Origin: JAVWJP01 sp036638975
Lineage (GTDB): Bacteria > Bacillota > Clostridia > Oscillospirales > Ruminococcaceae
DNA length: 64,000 nt
Direction of reading: 5' to 3'
Assembly: GCA_036638975.1 (NCBI GenBank)
Contig: JAVWJP010000002.1
Coordinates: 111,035 to 175,034 of the forward strand
The position numbers were made by a program, and so were the translations under genes. This document shows positions 17,566 to 26,031 of the stretch, one piece after another; within the stretch, counting starts at the first letter, position 1; each line of letters starts with the position of its first letter. The notes under the pieces were generated by a model. The model had not been told where the DNA came from. It made no database searches and saw only the letters and a list, made by a program, of their open reading frames with translations.

Positions 17566-18183
17566 TTACATATCAGAAAGAGTTTCTTCGCAAAAGCTTA
17601 GCTTTGCATTTGCCGCCGTAGCTTCTCTAAGTGCATCTGTAAAAACAGGCACATTTTCGCTTTTAAGCATAACCCTAAGGCTTACCTCCTCGCCAAAGTC
17701 GCTTTGCAGCACCAAGGCTTCGTACTGCGGCAAAAGGCGCGCCGCTTTGCCGTACAGGCTGTAATTCACACTAAGCTCCAGCACCGTACACGGCAGCATA
17801 AGGCGCTGCTTTGCGGCTTTAAGAGTCTGCGCCGCAGCCTGTGAATATGCGCGTATAAGACCGCCTGTGCCCAGCAAGGTGCCGCCAAAATAACGTGTAA
17901 CCACAACACAAACATCGGTGACACCTGCCTTTTGCAAAGCCTCTAGGGCAGGCACACCCGCCGTGCCCTGCGGCTCTCCGTCGTCGGTACAGCGGGCTAT
18001 TCCGCCGCGCAGCGTATAAGCGTACACATTATGAGTGGCATCTCGGTGCAAGGTTTTTCTTGCCGATATCACCGAAAGCGCGTCCTCCTCGCTTGCAGCA
18101 GGAGCTATATATCCTATAAAGCGCGACTTTTTCTCGGTAAATTCGTCCTCCGCGGCTTCATATATTGTTTTATAGCCCTGCAA
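17566..18183 (-). CDS. YigZ/IMPACT family protein
   Basis: 205 residues with the UPF0029 (IMPACT N-terminal) domain: EFTEKKSRFIGYIAP, YTLRGGIARCTDDGEPQGTAG and VVTRYFGGTLLGTGGLIRAYS, then a DUF1949-like C-terminal domain. IMPACT proteins in eukaryotes regulate the Gcn2 kinase; the bacterial role is not established. The start is TTG at 18183, seven bases after GGGGG. It follows the symporter gene by 33 bp. Confidence 0.92.
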   Translation of the reverse strand: MQGYKTIYEAAEDEFTEKKSRFIGYIAPAASEEDALSVISARKTLHRDATHNVYAYTLRGGIARCTDDGEPQGTAGVPALEALQKAGVTDVCVVVTRYFGGTLLGTGGLIRAYSQAAAQTLKAAKQRLMLPCTVLELSVNYSLYGKAARLLPQYEALVLQSDFGEEVSLRVMLKSENVPVFTDALREATAANAKLSFCEETLSDM

Positions 18184-18216
18184 ACTTCCACCCCCGTCAT
18201 ATTTGTAAGTGTCAAA

Positions 18217-19587
18217 TCAGCGCTCAATTTTTGCATGAGGTTTGCCGGCATTTTTAAAATACTCTTTAGTAAGCTTAATCACTACACCGGAAAGCCCCAA
18301 AAGTCCAATAAGGTTTGGTATTGCCATAAGACCGTTTAATGTGTCGGCAATGCCCCAAACAACATCAAGCTGTGCTACCGAGCCCACAACCGCAACCGCT
18401 ATAAATGCGACACGGTAAAGCAAAATATATTTTTCGCCAAAGAGATATTCAAAGCTTTTTTCGCCATAATATGACCAGCCCAGCATTGTAGAAAAAGCAA
18501 AGAAAAAGAGTGCTATAGTTATAACTATACCGCCAAGACCCGAAAGCGACTGCGAAAATGCCGCCATCGTAAGGTCGCTGCCCTTTAAGCCGCTATCCCA
18601 TAAGCCGCTTGTAAGAATGACAAGTGCTGTGCAGGTGCAAACCATGATAGTGTCTGCAAATACCTCAAAGACTCCCCACATACCTTGCTGTACAGGGTGC
18701 TTTGTGTCGGCGGCGGCATGGGCTATAGGTGCCGAGCCCAACCCCGCTTCGTTAGAGAATATTCCGCGCGCCATACCCGACTGTATAGCCTTCATAACTC
18801 CTGCTCCCAAAAAACCGCCAATAGCAGCAGTTGGAGTAAAAGCACTGCGAAAAACAAGCGCAAAAGATGGTATTATATTCTGCCAGTTTATAGTGAGCAC
18901 CAAAAGTGAACAAATTATGTAAAAAAGCGACATAAAAGGCACCATTTTTTCGGTAATAGCGCCTATACGCTTAACACCACCGACAACTGTAAAGGCTATA
19001 AGTGCCGCCACCACAAGCCCTGTAACAATAGGCGGTATGCCAAAGGTACCCTTCATAGAGCTTGCAATAGAGTTACCCTGCGTCATATTGCCTATGCCAA
19101 ACGCCGCAAGCGAAGCAAGTGCCGCAAAAACCACTGCCAGCCATTTTTGTTTAAGCCCCTTTTCTATGTAATACATAGGGCCGCCCTTCCACTCGCCTTT
19201 ACTGTTTTTTTCGCGGTAGTGCACAGCCAGCACAATCTCCGAATATTTTGTCATCATGCCGACAAGAGCCGAAATCCACATCCAAAAAACCGCGCCCGGC
19301 CCACCTGTTGTTATAGCTGTGGCAACACCGACAATATTGCCTGTGCCTATAGTACCCGCCAACGCCGTTGTAAGCGCCTGAAAAGGCGTTACCGAGCCAT
19401 CTGTGGCACTTTTTTTGTCCGAAAAAATTGTTGCTATTGTGTTCTTTAAGATGTAACCAAACTTACGAAATTGCAAAAAGCCTGTGCGCACGGTAAAGTA
19501 AATACCTGTGCCCATAAGCAATGCAATCATCACAGGCCCCCAAACCACACTGTTTATGGCACTGTTTATTTGCATAATTAACTCCAC
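18217..19587 (-). CDS. Alanine or glycine:cation symporter (AGCS family)
   Basis: 456-residue inner-membrane amino-acid transporter with about 10-11 helices. Family signatures: VWGPVMIALLMGTGIYFTVR at the N-terminus, TTALAGTIGTGNIVGVATAI and WMWISALVGMMTKYSE. The AGCS family imports alanine, glycine or sometimes glutamine with sodium or protons. GTG 19587 and ATG 19575 both have a usable ribosome site. The V-type ATPase in this window may bind sodium, which would fit a sodium-coupled importer, but that link is inference. Confidence 0.93.
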   Translation of the reverse strand: MELIMQINSAINSVVWGPVMIALLMGTGIYFTVRTGFLQFRKFGYILKNTIATIFSDKKSATDGSVTPFQALTTALAGTIGTGNIVGVATAITTGGPGAVFWMWISALVGMMTKYSEIVLAVHYREKNSKGEWKGGPMYYIEKGLKQKWLAVVFAALASLAAFGIGNMTQGNSIASSMKGTFGIPPIVTGLVVAALIAFTVVGGVKRIGAITEKMVPFMSLFYIICSLLVLTINWQNIIPSFALVFRSAFTPTAAIGGFLGAGVMKAIQSGMARGIFSNEAGLGSAPIAHAAADTKHPVQQGMWGVFEVFADTIMVCTCTALVILTSGLWDSGLKGSDLTMAAFSQSLSGLGGIVITIALFFFAFSTMLGWSYYGEKSFEYLFGEKYILLYRVAFIAVAVVGSVAQLDVVWGIADTLNGLMAIPNLIGLLGLSGVVIKLTKEYFKNAGKPHAKIER

Positions 19588-19633
19588 ACCATGTTCCCCC
19601 TCAGCAAAAATATATGTAATACTTAACTATATT

Positions 19634-19664
19634 ACAACAAAGGCGGTGCATATACTGCACCGCC
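19634..19664 (-). terminator. Terminator after rpmE
   Basis: Perfect 9-bp stem GGCGGTGCA/TGCACCGCC (19642-19650 with 19656-19664), 5-nt loop, followed on the minus strand by TTTGTTGT. Confidence 0.8.
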
Positions 19665-19686
19665 CTAATTGACAAAATATGATTGC

Positions 19687-19890
19687 TTATTTTTCAATAT
19701 TAAAGCGCTTTTTAAATCTGTCGACACGCCCGCCTGTATCTACAAGCTTTTGTTTGCCTGTAAAGAAGGGGTGACACTTAGAGCAAATTTCTACTTTAAG
19801 GTCTTTTTTTGTAGAGCGTGTTTCAATTACCTCGCCGCAAGCACAGGTGATTGTTGTAGGCTCATATTTCGGATGAATATCGGATTTCAT
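19687..19890 (-). CDS. rpmE: 50S ribosomal protein bL31 (zinc-binding form)
   Basis: 67 residues from ATG 19890, with GAGGTGAGC upstream; the longer frame to 19977 runs into the promoter. Cysteines at 16, 18, 36 and 39 (CAC and CSKC) form the zinc site, so this is the C-plus form. It has its own promoter and terminator. Confidence 0.97.
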   Translation of the reverse strand: MKSDIHPKYEPTTITCACGEVIETRSTKKDLKVEICSKCHPFFTGKQKLVDTGGRVDRFKKRFNIEK

Positions 19891-19948
19891 GTAAAGCTCA
19901 CCTCTGTTCAAAGTTGTCGCATCAGTATGAGATGCCACACTAAAATTT

Positions 19949-19977
19949 ATATTAACATAATTACGACAAAAAATCAA
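19949..19977 (-). promoter_or_regulatory. Promoter of rpmE
   Basis: -35 TTGATT (19977-19972), 17-nt spacer, -10 TAATAT (19954-19949), 58 bp before the ATG. Confidence 0.65.
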
Positions 19978-19985
19978 GCAAAATT

Positions 19986-21695
19986 TTAAAAGCCCAGCAG
20001 CTTTGTTACTGCCCCAACAAGCATTTGTGCTGTGCTGTCTGCTTCGTCCTGCGTTTTTGCTTTAACCATGTAGTAAGCCTTAACCTTAGGCTCTGTGCCG
20101 GAGGGACGTATAACCACCTGTATATCGCCAAAAAGCCCATATGCCAGCACGTTAGATTTTGGCAGAGTAATAGGCGTTACCGCACCGTTTTCAGTCTTTT
20201 CAGATGTTTCATAATCGGAAATTGAGGTAACCTTTATACCGCCTATTTCGGCAGGTGGGTTGCGGCGCAGCGAATCCATCAGCTCGCCCATTCTTTGCAT
20301 ACCGCTTGCGCCCTCACAGTAGAAATTAGACTGTATATTTTTGTGTACGCCATATTTTTTATAGAGGGCATTTAATGCATCTACAAGCGTCATGCTTTTG
20401 CTCTTGTAATATGCCGCCATTTCGCATATAAGCATAGACGCAACTACTGCGTCTTTATCGCGCACATATGTGCCTGCAAGGTAACCATAGCTTTCTTCAA
20501 AGCCTAAAATAAAGCGGTCTTCTTCGCCTTTTGCTTCCAATATAGCAATTTGCTCGCCGATATATTTAAAGCCGGTAAGTATATTTATTACCTCTACGCC
20601 AAGGTCCTTGCCAATGGTATCCACCATAGAGGTAGTTACTATTGTTTTAACAACCATAGGGTTTTTAGGTAATGTGCCTAGCTCGGCGCGAGATGTAACT
20701 ATATAATGCGTAAGTAAAACGCCAACCTCGTTGCCTGTAAGCAGTGTGTAGCTGCCATTATGGTTTACCGCAATACCCACACGGTCACAATCGGGGTCTG
20801 TTGCCAAAAGTATTGACGGGTTTTCTTTTTCGCAAAGCTCCAACCCGTTTTGCAGTGCCTCGCGGATTTCGGGGTTGGGGAACGGGCAGGTTGCAAAGGT
20901 GCCGTCGGGGTGCTCCTGTTCCGGAACAACCACAACATTTTTAACGCCTATCCTGTCTAAGATAGAGCGCACACAGCGGTTACCCGCACCGTTAAGCGGA
21001 GTATAAACCACTTTAAGCTCCGCTTTTTCGCATATTCCGCGCCGCACAGCTTGTTTTTCTATATTATCTAAAAGGCTTTGCACTACAGCCTCCGGTATAA
21101 GCTTTATAAGCCCTAGCTTTACGGCTTCGTCATAGTCTGCAAGCTTAACGTCTGTAAACGGGTTTACTGTATTTGCAAACTCAAGCACGCGGGCGCTTTC
21201 ATCGGTGCCAAGCTGGCAGCCATCTGCGCCGTACACCTTATAACCGTTGTACTTAGCGGGGTTATGGCTGGCGGTAACCATTATGCCTGCCTCGCATTTT
21301 AAGCTGCGTGTTGCAAACGAAAGCGCAGGCACAGGCATAAGCTCGGGGTAAATGTTAACCGAAACACCGTTGCCCGCAAGCACGCGCGCCGCTTCCTTTG
21401 CAAATAAATCAGATTTAATACGACTGTCATAGGCTATAGCCACAGACGGTTTTTTATAGCGCTCGCACAGCATCATGGCAAGCCCCTGAGTTGCCCTGCG
21501 TATGGTGTAAATATTCATGCGGTTTGTACCCGCACCAATTACCCCGCGCAGCCCCGCCGTGCCAAAATCAAGTTCACGGTAAAAACGGTCGAATATCTCA
21601 TCTTTTTTGCCGCTTATTGAGGCAAGCTCTGTCTGAAGATCCTTGTCATCTACTGCTTTTTCAAGCCATTTTTCATAAAGCTTTTGCTCGTCCAT
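19986..21695 (-). CDS. Phosphoglucomutase/phosphomannomutase (alpha-D-phosphohexomutase)
   Basis: Interconverts hexose 1- and 6-phosphates, feeding the glucose-1-phosphate that GalU (41712) uses. 569 residues from ATG 21695, seven bases after GGAGG; an ATG two codons earlier is too close to it. The phosphoserine loop is TASHNPAKYNGYK (Ser about 143), the Mg-binding loop ATDPDCDRVG, and the sugar-binding loop FEESYGYLAG; the phosphate-binding C-terminal loop is IRPSGTEPK. It resembles Bacillus PgcA more than Pgm of enterobacteria. Confidence 0.94.
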   Translation of the reverse strand: MDEQKLYEKWLEKAVDDKDLQTELASISGKKDEIFDRFYRELDFGTAGLRGVIGAGTNRMNIYTIRRATQGLAMMLCERYKKPSVAIAYDSRIKSDLFAKEAARVLAGNGVSVNIYPELMPVPALSFATRSLKCEAGIMVTASHNPAKYNGYKVYGADGCQLGTDESARVLEFANTVNPFTDVKLADYDEAVKLGLIKLIPEAVVQSLLDNIEKQAVRRGICEKAELKVVYTPLNGAGNRCVRSILDRIGVKNVVVVPEQEHPDGTFATCPFPNPEIREALQNGLELCEKENPSILLATDPDCDRVGIAVNHNGSYTLLTGNEVGVLLTHYIVTSRAELGTLPKNPMVVKTIVTTSMVDTIGKDLGVEVINILTGFKYIGEQIAILEAKGEEDRFILGFEESYGYLAGTYVRDKDAVVASMLICEMAAYYKSKSMTLVDALNALYKKYGVHKNIQSNFYCEGASGMQRMGELMDSLRRNPPAEIGGIKVTSISDYETSEKTENGAVTPITLPKSNVLAYGLFGDIQVVIRPSGTEPKVKAYYMVKAKTQDEADSTAQMLVGAVTKLLGF

Positions 21696-21777
21696 AGCCA
21701 TTCCTCCGTTCGTGTTTTAGCGCCCAACGCGCAGCTTTTATATTTCCACGCTTCAAATGCAAAATTTCTTACTTTTA

Positions 21778-21806
21778 AGTATAGCCGTTTTTTAGGGGTT
21801 TTTCAA
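21778..21806 (-). promoter_or_regulatory. Promoter of the phosphohexomutase gene
   Basis: -35 TTGAAA (21806-21801), 17-nt spacer, -10 TATACT (21783-21778). Confidence 0.7.
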
Positions 21807-21862
21807 GCGAAACTCATCTTAGAATAAATATTTTACTTATTGCACAAGCTTCTGCCGTACAA

Positions 21863-21898
21863 ATAAAAAAACGGCGGTAAAGCCTACGCATTACCGCC
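21863..21898 (-). terminator. Terminator of the ylxM-ffh-trmD operon, overlapping the trmD stop
   Basis: Stem GGCGGTAA/TTACCGCC (21873-21880 with 21891-21898) followed on the minus strand by GTTTTTTTA. The trmD stop codon TAG lies inside the loop, so translation to the end of trmD passes through the upstream arm. Confidence 0.85.
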
Positions 21899-22597
21899 AT
21901 TTTTTTCTGCAAGCTCTGCCGCCGCAAGCATATCGGGGCGTTTTGCAGCAGTGCGCAAAACCGCCTGCTCGTGCCGCCATTTTATAATATTCGCATGATG
22001 CCCGCCAAGTAAAACCTCAGGCACTTCTTTTTTGTGCCAAACTGCGGGGCGTGTGTACTGCGGGTGCTCTAAAAGCCCTGCCCAATGGCTCTCGTCTGTA
22101 AAGCACTCGTCGCTTGACAAAACGCCCTCGCACATACGCGCAATGGCATCTATTACTACCAAAGCAGGCAGCTCTCCGCCTGTTAAAACGTAATCTCCTA
22201 TAGACAGCTCCTCATCTACAATTTCCTCTAAAACGCGCTCGTCAACGCCCTCATAATGCCCGCAAAGTATAAAAATATTTGACATTTCAGAGTATTCACG
22301 CGCCATTTGCTGTGTAAAGGTTTTGCCCTGAGGCGACATATAAATAACATGTGGTTTAGCGTTAAGCGAAGCAGAAATATCGCTGTAACAGCGGTAAATA
22401 GGCTCTGCCTGCATAACCATGCCCATTCCCCCGCCAAACGGTGCATCGTCTACGCGACGGTGCTTGTCTGTGCTGTAATCTCTTATATTATGGCAGTAAA
22501 GCTCTATAAAGCCACCTGCGCGGGCACGCCCTATAATGCTCTCTGAAAGCACCGACTCACACATTTCCGGGAATAAAGTAGCTATATCAATTCGCAT
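21884..22597 (-). CDS. trmD: tRNA (guanine-37-N1)-methyltransferase TrmD
   Basis: Methylates G37 next to the anticodon and prevents frameshifting. 237 residues from ATG 22597. SPOUT-family knot motifs: PFGGGMGMVMQ, LCGHYEGVDERV and EELSIGDYVLTGGELPA. The start lies 11 bases inside the end of rimM, so the two are likely translationally coupled. Last gene of the operon. Confidence 0.97.
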   Translation of the reverse strand: MRIDIATLFPEMCESVLSESIIGRARAGGFIELYCHNIRDYSTDKHRRVDDAPFGGGMGMVMQAEPIYRCYSDISASLNAKPHVIYMSPQGKTFTQQMAREYSEMSNIFILCGHYEGVDERVLEEIVDEELSIGDYVLTGGELPALVVIDAIARMCEGVLSSDECFTDESHWAGLLEHPQYTRPAVWHKKEVPEVLLGGHHANIIKWRHEQAVLRTAAKRPDMLAAAELAEKNGGNA

Positions 22598-23102
22598 CAA
22601 AAAGCCCCTCCAACGGACGAATAAGCATAATATTTTTGTCTATATCCGTGCTGATTACAACTTGAGGTATTGCCGGTATAAGCTTTTCTCTCTTACCCTC
22701 TTGTGCTATATGATAAACATCGTTTGCGCCTGTTTGCGAAACCTCGCAAATACTTCCGTAGCATTCGTCGGTGTCAACATCGCGCACCTCCATGCCAAAA
22801 AGGTCCTGAACAAAAAACTCCCCCGGCAAAAGCTTGCAGTCGTCACGGTTTATAAAAAGCACGGTTCCACGCAGCTTTTGGGCAGTTTCAACATCATCAC
22901 AGCCTTTAAACTTTACTATTACTATATTTTTATGCGGGCGAGAGCTTTCAACCTCCATGACAGCAGAAGCTTTTTCGTCGGTATAAAACCTCTTAAATTC
23001 GCACACAAAATCTGCGCTGTCGCTCCATGGGTTGACGCGAACCTCTCCGCGAACACCATGCACAGCCGCAATCTCGCCTGTTTCTATATATTGTTTCTTC
23101 AT
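22587..23102 (-). CDS. rimM: 16S rRNA-processing protein RimM
   Basis: Assembly factor for the 30S head domain; binds protein S19. 171 residues from ATG 23102, which follows GGGGAGAG; the open frame extends to 23171 without support. The N-terminal domain has TGEIAAVHGVRGEVRVNPWS and the PRC-barrel domain FFVQDLFGMEVRD and IPAIPQVVISTDIDKNIM. Overlaps trmD by 11 bases. Confidence 0.95.
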   Translation of the reverse strand: MKKQYIETGEIAAVHGVRGEVRVNPWSDSADFVCEFKRFYTDEKASAVMEVESSRPHKNIVIVKFKGCDDVETAQKLRGTVLFINRDDCKLLPGEFFVQDLFGMEVRDVDTDECYGSICEVSQTGANDVYHIAQEGKREKLIPAIPQVVISTDIDKNIMLIRPLEGLFDAN

Positions 23103-23247
23103 TTTTTCAGCTCTCCCCGCATAATATAACCGCATAACGCAAAGAATGGGGCAAGCAAGGTGCTCCCCCATTCGCTGTAGCCTTGTACCTTACATAGTGC
23201 AGCCAAAGCACAATTATTTGTTGCATATGCTTTAAGTTACATCGGTG

Positions 23248-23481
23248 TCAGTCAATCTCTACCGCAATTCTTATCTCTCTGCGGACAGCGGCTGCCTTCA
23301 TAACAGCCCGAATTGCCTTAGCTATACGCCCTTGCTTACCGATAACTCTGCCCATATCCTCCGGCGCAACGTGCAAATGGTACACAATAGTGCCATCTTC
23401 AAGCGGAGCATCTGCGGCTATAGACACAGCATCTTTATTTTCCACAAGACCCTGCGCAATTGTTTTCAGTAGCTGTTCCAT
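23248..23481 (-). CDS. khpA: KH-domain RNA-binding protein KhpA
   Basis: 77 residues from ATG 23481, six bases after AGGAGG. A single KH domain with the loop VIGKQGRIAKAIR (GxxG). KhpA works with KhpB/Jag in RNA binding and cell-size control in studied Gram-positive bacteria. Position between rpsP and rimM is conserved in Firmicutes. 145 bp separate it from rimM; I see nothing definite in that gap. Confidence 0.94.
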   Translation of the reverse strand: MEQLLKTIAQGLVENKDAVSIAADAPLEDGTIVYHLHVAPEDMGRVIGKQGRIAKAIRAVMKAAAVRREIRIAVEID

Positions 23482-23499
23482 CTGCAACCTCCTACGGTG

Positions 23500-23742
23500 T
23501 TAGATTACGCCGTTTGCTTTCAAAAGCGATTTTACCGTTTCGGTTGGTTGTGCGCCGTTTGAAAGCCATTTTTTAGCTTTTTCTTCGTCAATTTTAACTA
23601 TCGACGGGTTTTTTGTAGGGTCATAATATCCTACCTCTTCAATGAATCTGCCATCGCGCGGATAACGGGAATCTGCCACAACAATACGATAGAAAGGCGC
23701 TTTTTTAGCACCCATGCGGCGCAATCTTATTTTAACAGCCAT
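23500..23742 (-). CDS. rpsP: 30S ribosomal protein bS16
   Basis: 80 residues from ATG 23742 with GGAGGTGA upstream. Begins MAVKIRLRRMGAKKAPFYRI, the family signature. Member of the ffh-rpsP-rimM-trmD operon. Confidence 0.98.
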   Translation of the reverse strand: MAVKIRLRRMGAKKAPFYRIVVADSRYPRDGRFIEEVGYYDPTKNPSIVKIDEEKAKKWLSNGAQPTETVKSLLKANGVI

Positions 23743-23816
23743 TTCTGTCACCTCCAAATTTTTTTATAAATATTATCTTTAAGCGATAATCGCTTTAAAG
23801 CTGCTTGATATGATAA

Positions 23817-25190
23817 TTAAAAACCGCCCATGCCGCCCATGCCACCCATACCGCCCATGCCCGACATCATGCCGCGCATACGCTTGCCTTTTTTGCCGCC
23901 GGCAGTCATTTGCTTCATCATTTTTTGCATTTGCTCAAACTGCCTAAGCAGACGGTTTATATCTTCAACCCTTGTGCCGCTGCCTGCCGCTATGCGGCGC
24001 TTACGCGACGGGTTTACTATGGCGGGTTTTGCACGTTCTTTTTTTGTCATAGAGTTTATTATGGTTTCTATCTGATTAAGCTGTATTTCTCCCTGCTCTG
24101 CATCAGCATCTTTTATCTGCCCGCTTACACCGGGTATCATAGACAGCACTTGGCTTAATGGACCCATTTTGCGAATTTGCTTCATTTGGTCCAGCAAGTC
24201 ATCTAAATCAAAGGAGTTTTCCTTCATCTTTTGCGCCATTTTTTCGCTGTCGTCAAAATTCATGTTCTCCTGCGCTTTATCAATAAGGGTTAGTACATCG
24301 CCCATGCCTAATATTCTTGATGCCATTCTGTCAGGATAAAACGGCTCTAAATCATCAAGCTTTTCGCCCATGCCGACAAACTTTATGGGCTTACCTGTAA
24401 CGGCACGCACAGAAAGCGCCGCTCCGCCGCGTGTGTCACCATCAAGCTTTGTAAGTATAACTCCGTCTATTCCCAGTGCTTCATCAAAGCTTTTTGCCAC
24501 ATTCACCGCATCTTGTCCGGTCATAGCGTCTATGACGAGCAAAATCTCATGCGGAGAAAGCTCTGACTTTATGTTTTTAAGCTCACCCATCAGGGTTTCA
24601 TCTATATGCAGGCGACCTGCGGTGTCGAGTATAACTATATCGTGCCCATAGTCCTTTGCATGGGATATTGCTTTTTTTGCAATTTGCACAGGGTCGCCCT
24701 GCCCCATTTCAAAAACAGGCACACCTGCTTGCTGCCCAACCACCTTTAGCTGTTCTATAGCTGCGGGACGGTAAACGTCGCACGCCACAAGCAACGGGCG
24801 CTTGCCCTGCTTCTTAAACGATTTTGCAAGCTTTGCACAGTGAGTTGTTTTACCCGAGCCCTGAAGCCCGCACATTAAAATGATGGTAGGCAGCTTTGAC
24901 GAAAAATATATGCGGCTGTTCTCTGCGCCCATAAGTGAGGTTAATTCTTCGTTTACTACCTTTATAACCTGCTGTGCAGGCGTTAAGCTTGTTAAAATAT
25001 CTGCTCCTATTGCACGCTGTGTTACCGTAGCGACAAAATCTTTTGCCACCTTATAGTTTACATCTGCCTCTAAAAGTGCCAAACGTACCTCGCGCATTGC
25101 CTCTTTTACATCTGCCTCGGTTAGCCTGCCCTTAGAGCGCAGCTTTTTAAAAGCGGCGGAAAGCTTATCTGAAAGCCCATCAAATGCCAT
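23817..25190 (-). CDS. ffh: Signal recognition particle protein Ffh (SRP54)
   Basis: GTPase of the bacterial signal recognition particle; binds signal peptides of nascent chains and docks with FtsY at the membrane. 457 residues. NG domain: G1 GLQGSGKTTHCAKLA (about 108-122), G3 DTAGRLHID, G4 TKLDGD. The methionine-rich M domain follows; RNA-binding SGTRVEDINRLLRQFEQM lies near 405. The tail ends in several GMG repeats, seen as near-identical 9-base units in the DNA. AAGGAGTGG precedes the ATG. Confidence 0.98.
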   Translation of the reverse strand: MAFDGLSDKLSAAFKKLRSKGRLTEADVKEAMREVRLALLEADVNYKVAKDFVATVTQRAIGADILTSLTPAQQVIKVVNEELTSLMGAENSRIYFSSKLPTIILMCGLQGSGKTTHCAKLAKSFKKQGKRPLLVACDVYRPAAIEQLKVVGQQAGVPVFEMGQGDPVQIAKKAISHAKDYGHDIVILDTAGRLHIDETLMGELKNIKSELSPHEILLVIDAMTGQDAVNVAKSFDEALGIDGVILTKLDGDTRGGAALSVRAVTGKPIKFVGMGEKLDDLEPFYPDRMASRILGMGDVLTLIDKAQENMNFDDSEKMAQKMKENSFDLDDLLDQMKQIRKMGPLSQVLSMIPGVSGQIKDADAEQGEIQLNQIETIINSMTKKERAKPAIVNPSRKRRIAAGSGTRVEDINRLLRQFEQMQKMMKQMTAGGKKGKRMRGMMSGMGGMGGMGGMGGF

Positions 25191-25226
25191 AGCTGACCAC
25201 TCCTTTTTTAGGTTAATCGGTTAAAA

Positions 25227-25586
25227 TTAATCGCTTAGCTCTGATGCAATACTTATTATTGAAGATGCCTTTTCGGCTATCTGCCCCGAGTAATGATACT
25301 CGCGGTTGTAAAATTCTATGTCCTTTGCGCACTGAACTATTTTGCTTACTCCGTCTTGCAGCTCGCGGAATTTTTTTGCAAGCCCCAAGCGCTCTTCCAT
25401 ATCCAAAAGCACAGCTTCACCGCGCTTGATTGAATCGCGCACGCCCTGCCGTGTAATTCCCTCGTTTGCTGCTATCTCGGCAAGAGAAAGGTCATCATTA
25501 TAGTAAAGCTCTATAACTTCTTTTTGCTTTTCCGTCAAAATATCTCCATAAAAATCTAAAAGCAACGAAATTTCAAGATTTTTCAT
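25227..25586 (-). CDS. ylxM: YlxM-like helix-turn-helix protein (UPF0122)
   Basis: 119 residues from ATG 25586, after GAAGGGG; the longer frame to 25667 crosses the promoter. A sigma-70 region-4-like helix-turn-helix (LTEKQKEVIELYYNDDLSLAEIA, then ITRQGVRDSIKRGE) makes up the N-terminal half, a helical tail the rest. YlxM-family genes lie directly upstream of ffh in Firmicutes and the protein modulates the SRP in streptococci. Confidence 0.93.
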   Translation of the reverse strand: MKNLEISLLLDFYGDILTEKQKEVIELYYNDDLSLAEIAANEGITRQGVRDSIKRGEAVLLDMEERLGLAKKFRELQDGVSKIVQCAKDIEFYNREYHYSGQIAEKASSIISIASELSD

Positions 25587-25646
25587 CAAATAACCCCTTC
25601 CTCCGCCCGTATCTGTAAAGCGCTTTGCTTTACACGAACAATTAGT

Positions 25647-25675
25647 ATTATAACGCATTTTAGTCACTCTGTCAA
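25647..25675 (-). promoter_or_regulatory. Sigma-A promoter of the ylxM-ffh-rpsP-khpA-rimM-trmD operon
   Basis: Perfect consensus: -35 TTGACA (25675-25670), 17-nt spacer, -10 TATAAT (25652-25647). Confidence 0.85.
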
Positions 25676-25758
25676 TGCTTTTCTCTTTACATTTACAATA
25701 ATTTTAAATTCTGTTTTCTGTGCGGCAGTGCAGCGGCTGTTAAGGCATATACGGCAAA

Positions 25759-25802
25759 TTTGCCCCCACGACATAAGCAGCGTGAGGGCAAACAGTTTTT
25801 TT
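25759..25802 (+). terminator. Terminator-like hairpin downstream of ywbE, T-run on the plus side
   Basis: Stem TTTGCCC-c-CACG/CGTG-a-GGGCAAA (25759-25770 with 25781-25792), then CAG and seven T (25796-25802) on the plus strand. Read on the minus strand, the way ywbE is transcribed, the hairpin is followed only by AAATTT. It may still end the feo operon, but no plus-strand gene needs it. Confidence 0.5.
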
Positions 25803-25806
25803 AATT

Positions 25807-25842
25807 TTTATCTAAGTCGCGTGCTCTACAGATGCGCAATTA
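25807..25842. repeat. 36-bp intergenic repeat, copy A
   Basis: Matches copy B (29064-29099) at 30 of 36 positions in the same orientation. The outer parts, TTTATCTAAG and GCAATTA, are nearly identical. Overlaps the ywbE stop codon. On the minus strand part of it, GTAGAGCACGCGACTTAGA, resembles the D-arm and anticodon arm of a tRNA. Confidence 0.6.
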
Positions 25843-26031
25843 TAAAATTTCTTGCACCCTGCCAACCTTGTTGTCGCTCAGCATTACCTTAATGCCATGC
25901 GGATGAGTGGCGCTTTTTGTAAGTATCCTCGCAACAGTGCCCTCTGTAAGCTTACCCGTGGGCTGGTCTGCTTTAAGCACAATTTTTACATTTGCGCCAA
26001 TTTTAATATCACTTCTGTTTTTACCGTTCAT
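25840..26031 (-). CDS. YwbE family protein
   Basis: 63 residues, small basic protein of the YwbE (DUF2196) family: MNGKNRSDIKIGANVKIVLK, QPTGKLTEGTVARILT and SATHPHGIKVMLSDNKVGRV follow the family closely. Function unknown; probably an SH3-like beta barrel. Its ATG overlaps the stop of the DtxR-type regulator (ATGA), so it is translationally coupled to the iron operon. Confidence 0.88.
   Translation of the reverse strand: MNGKNRSDIKIGANVKIVLKADQPTGKLTEGTVARILTKSATHPHGIKVMLSDNKVGRVQEIL

Noticed and set aside
23817..23870. Short tandem repeats considered as a CRISPR-like or regulatory array
   Set aside because: They are the codons of the glycine/methionine tail of Ffh, in frame.
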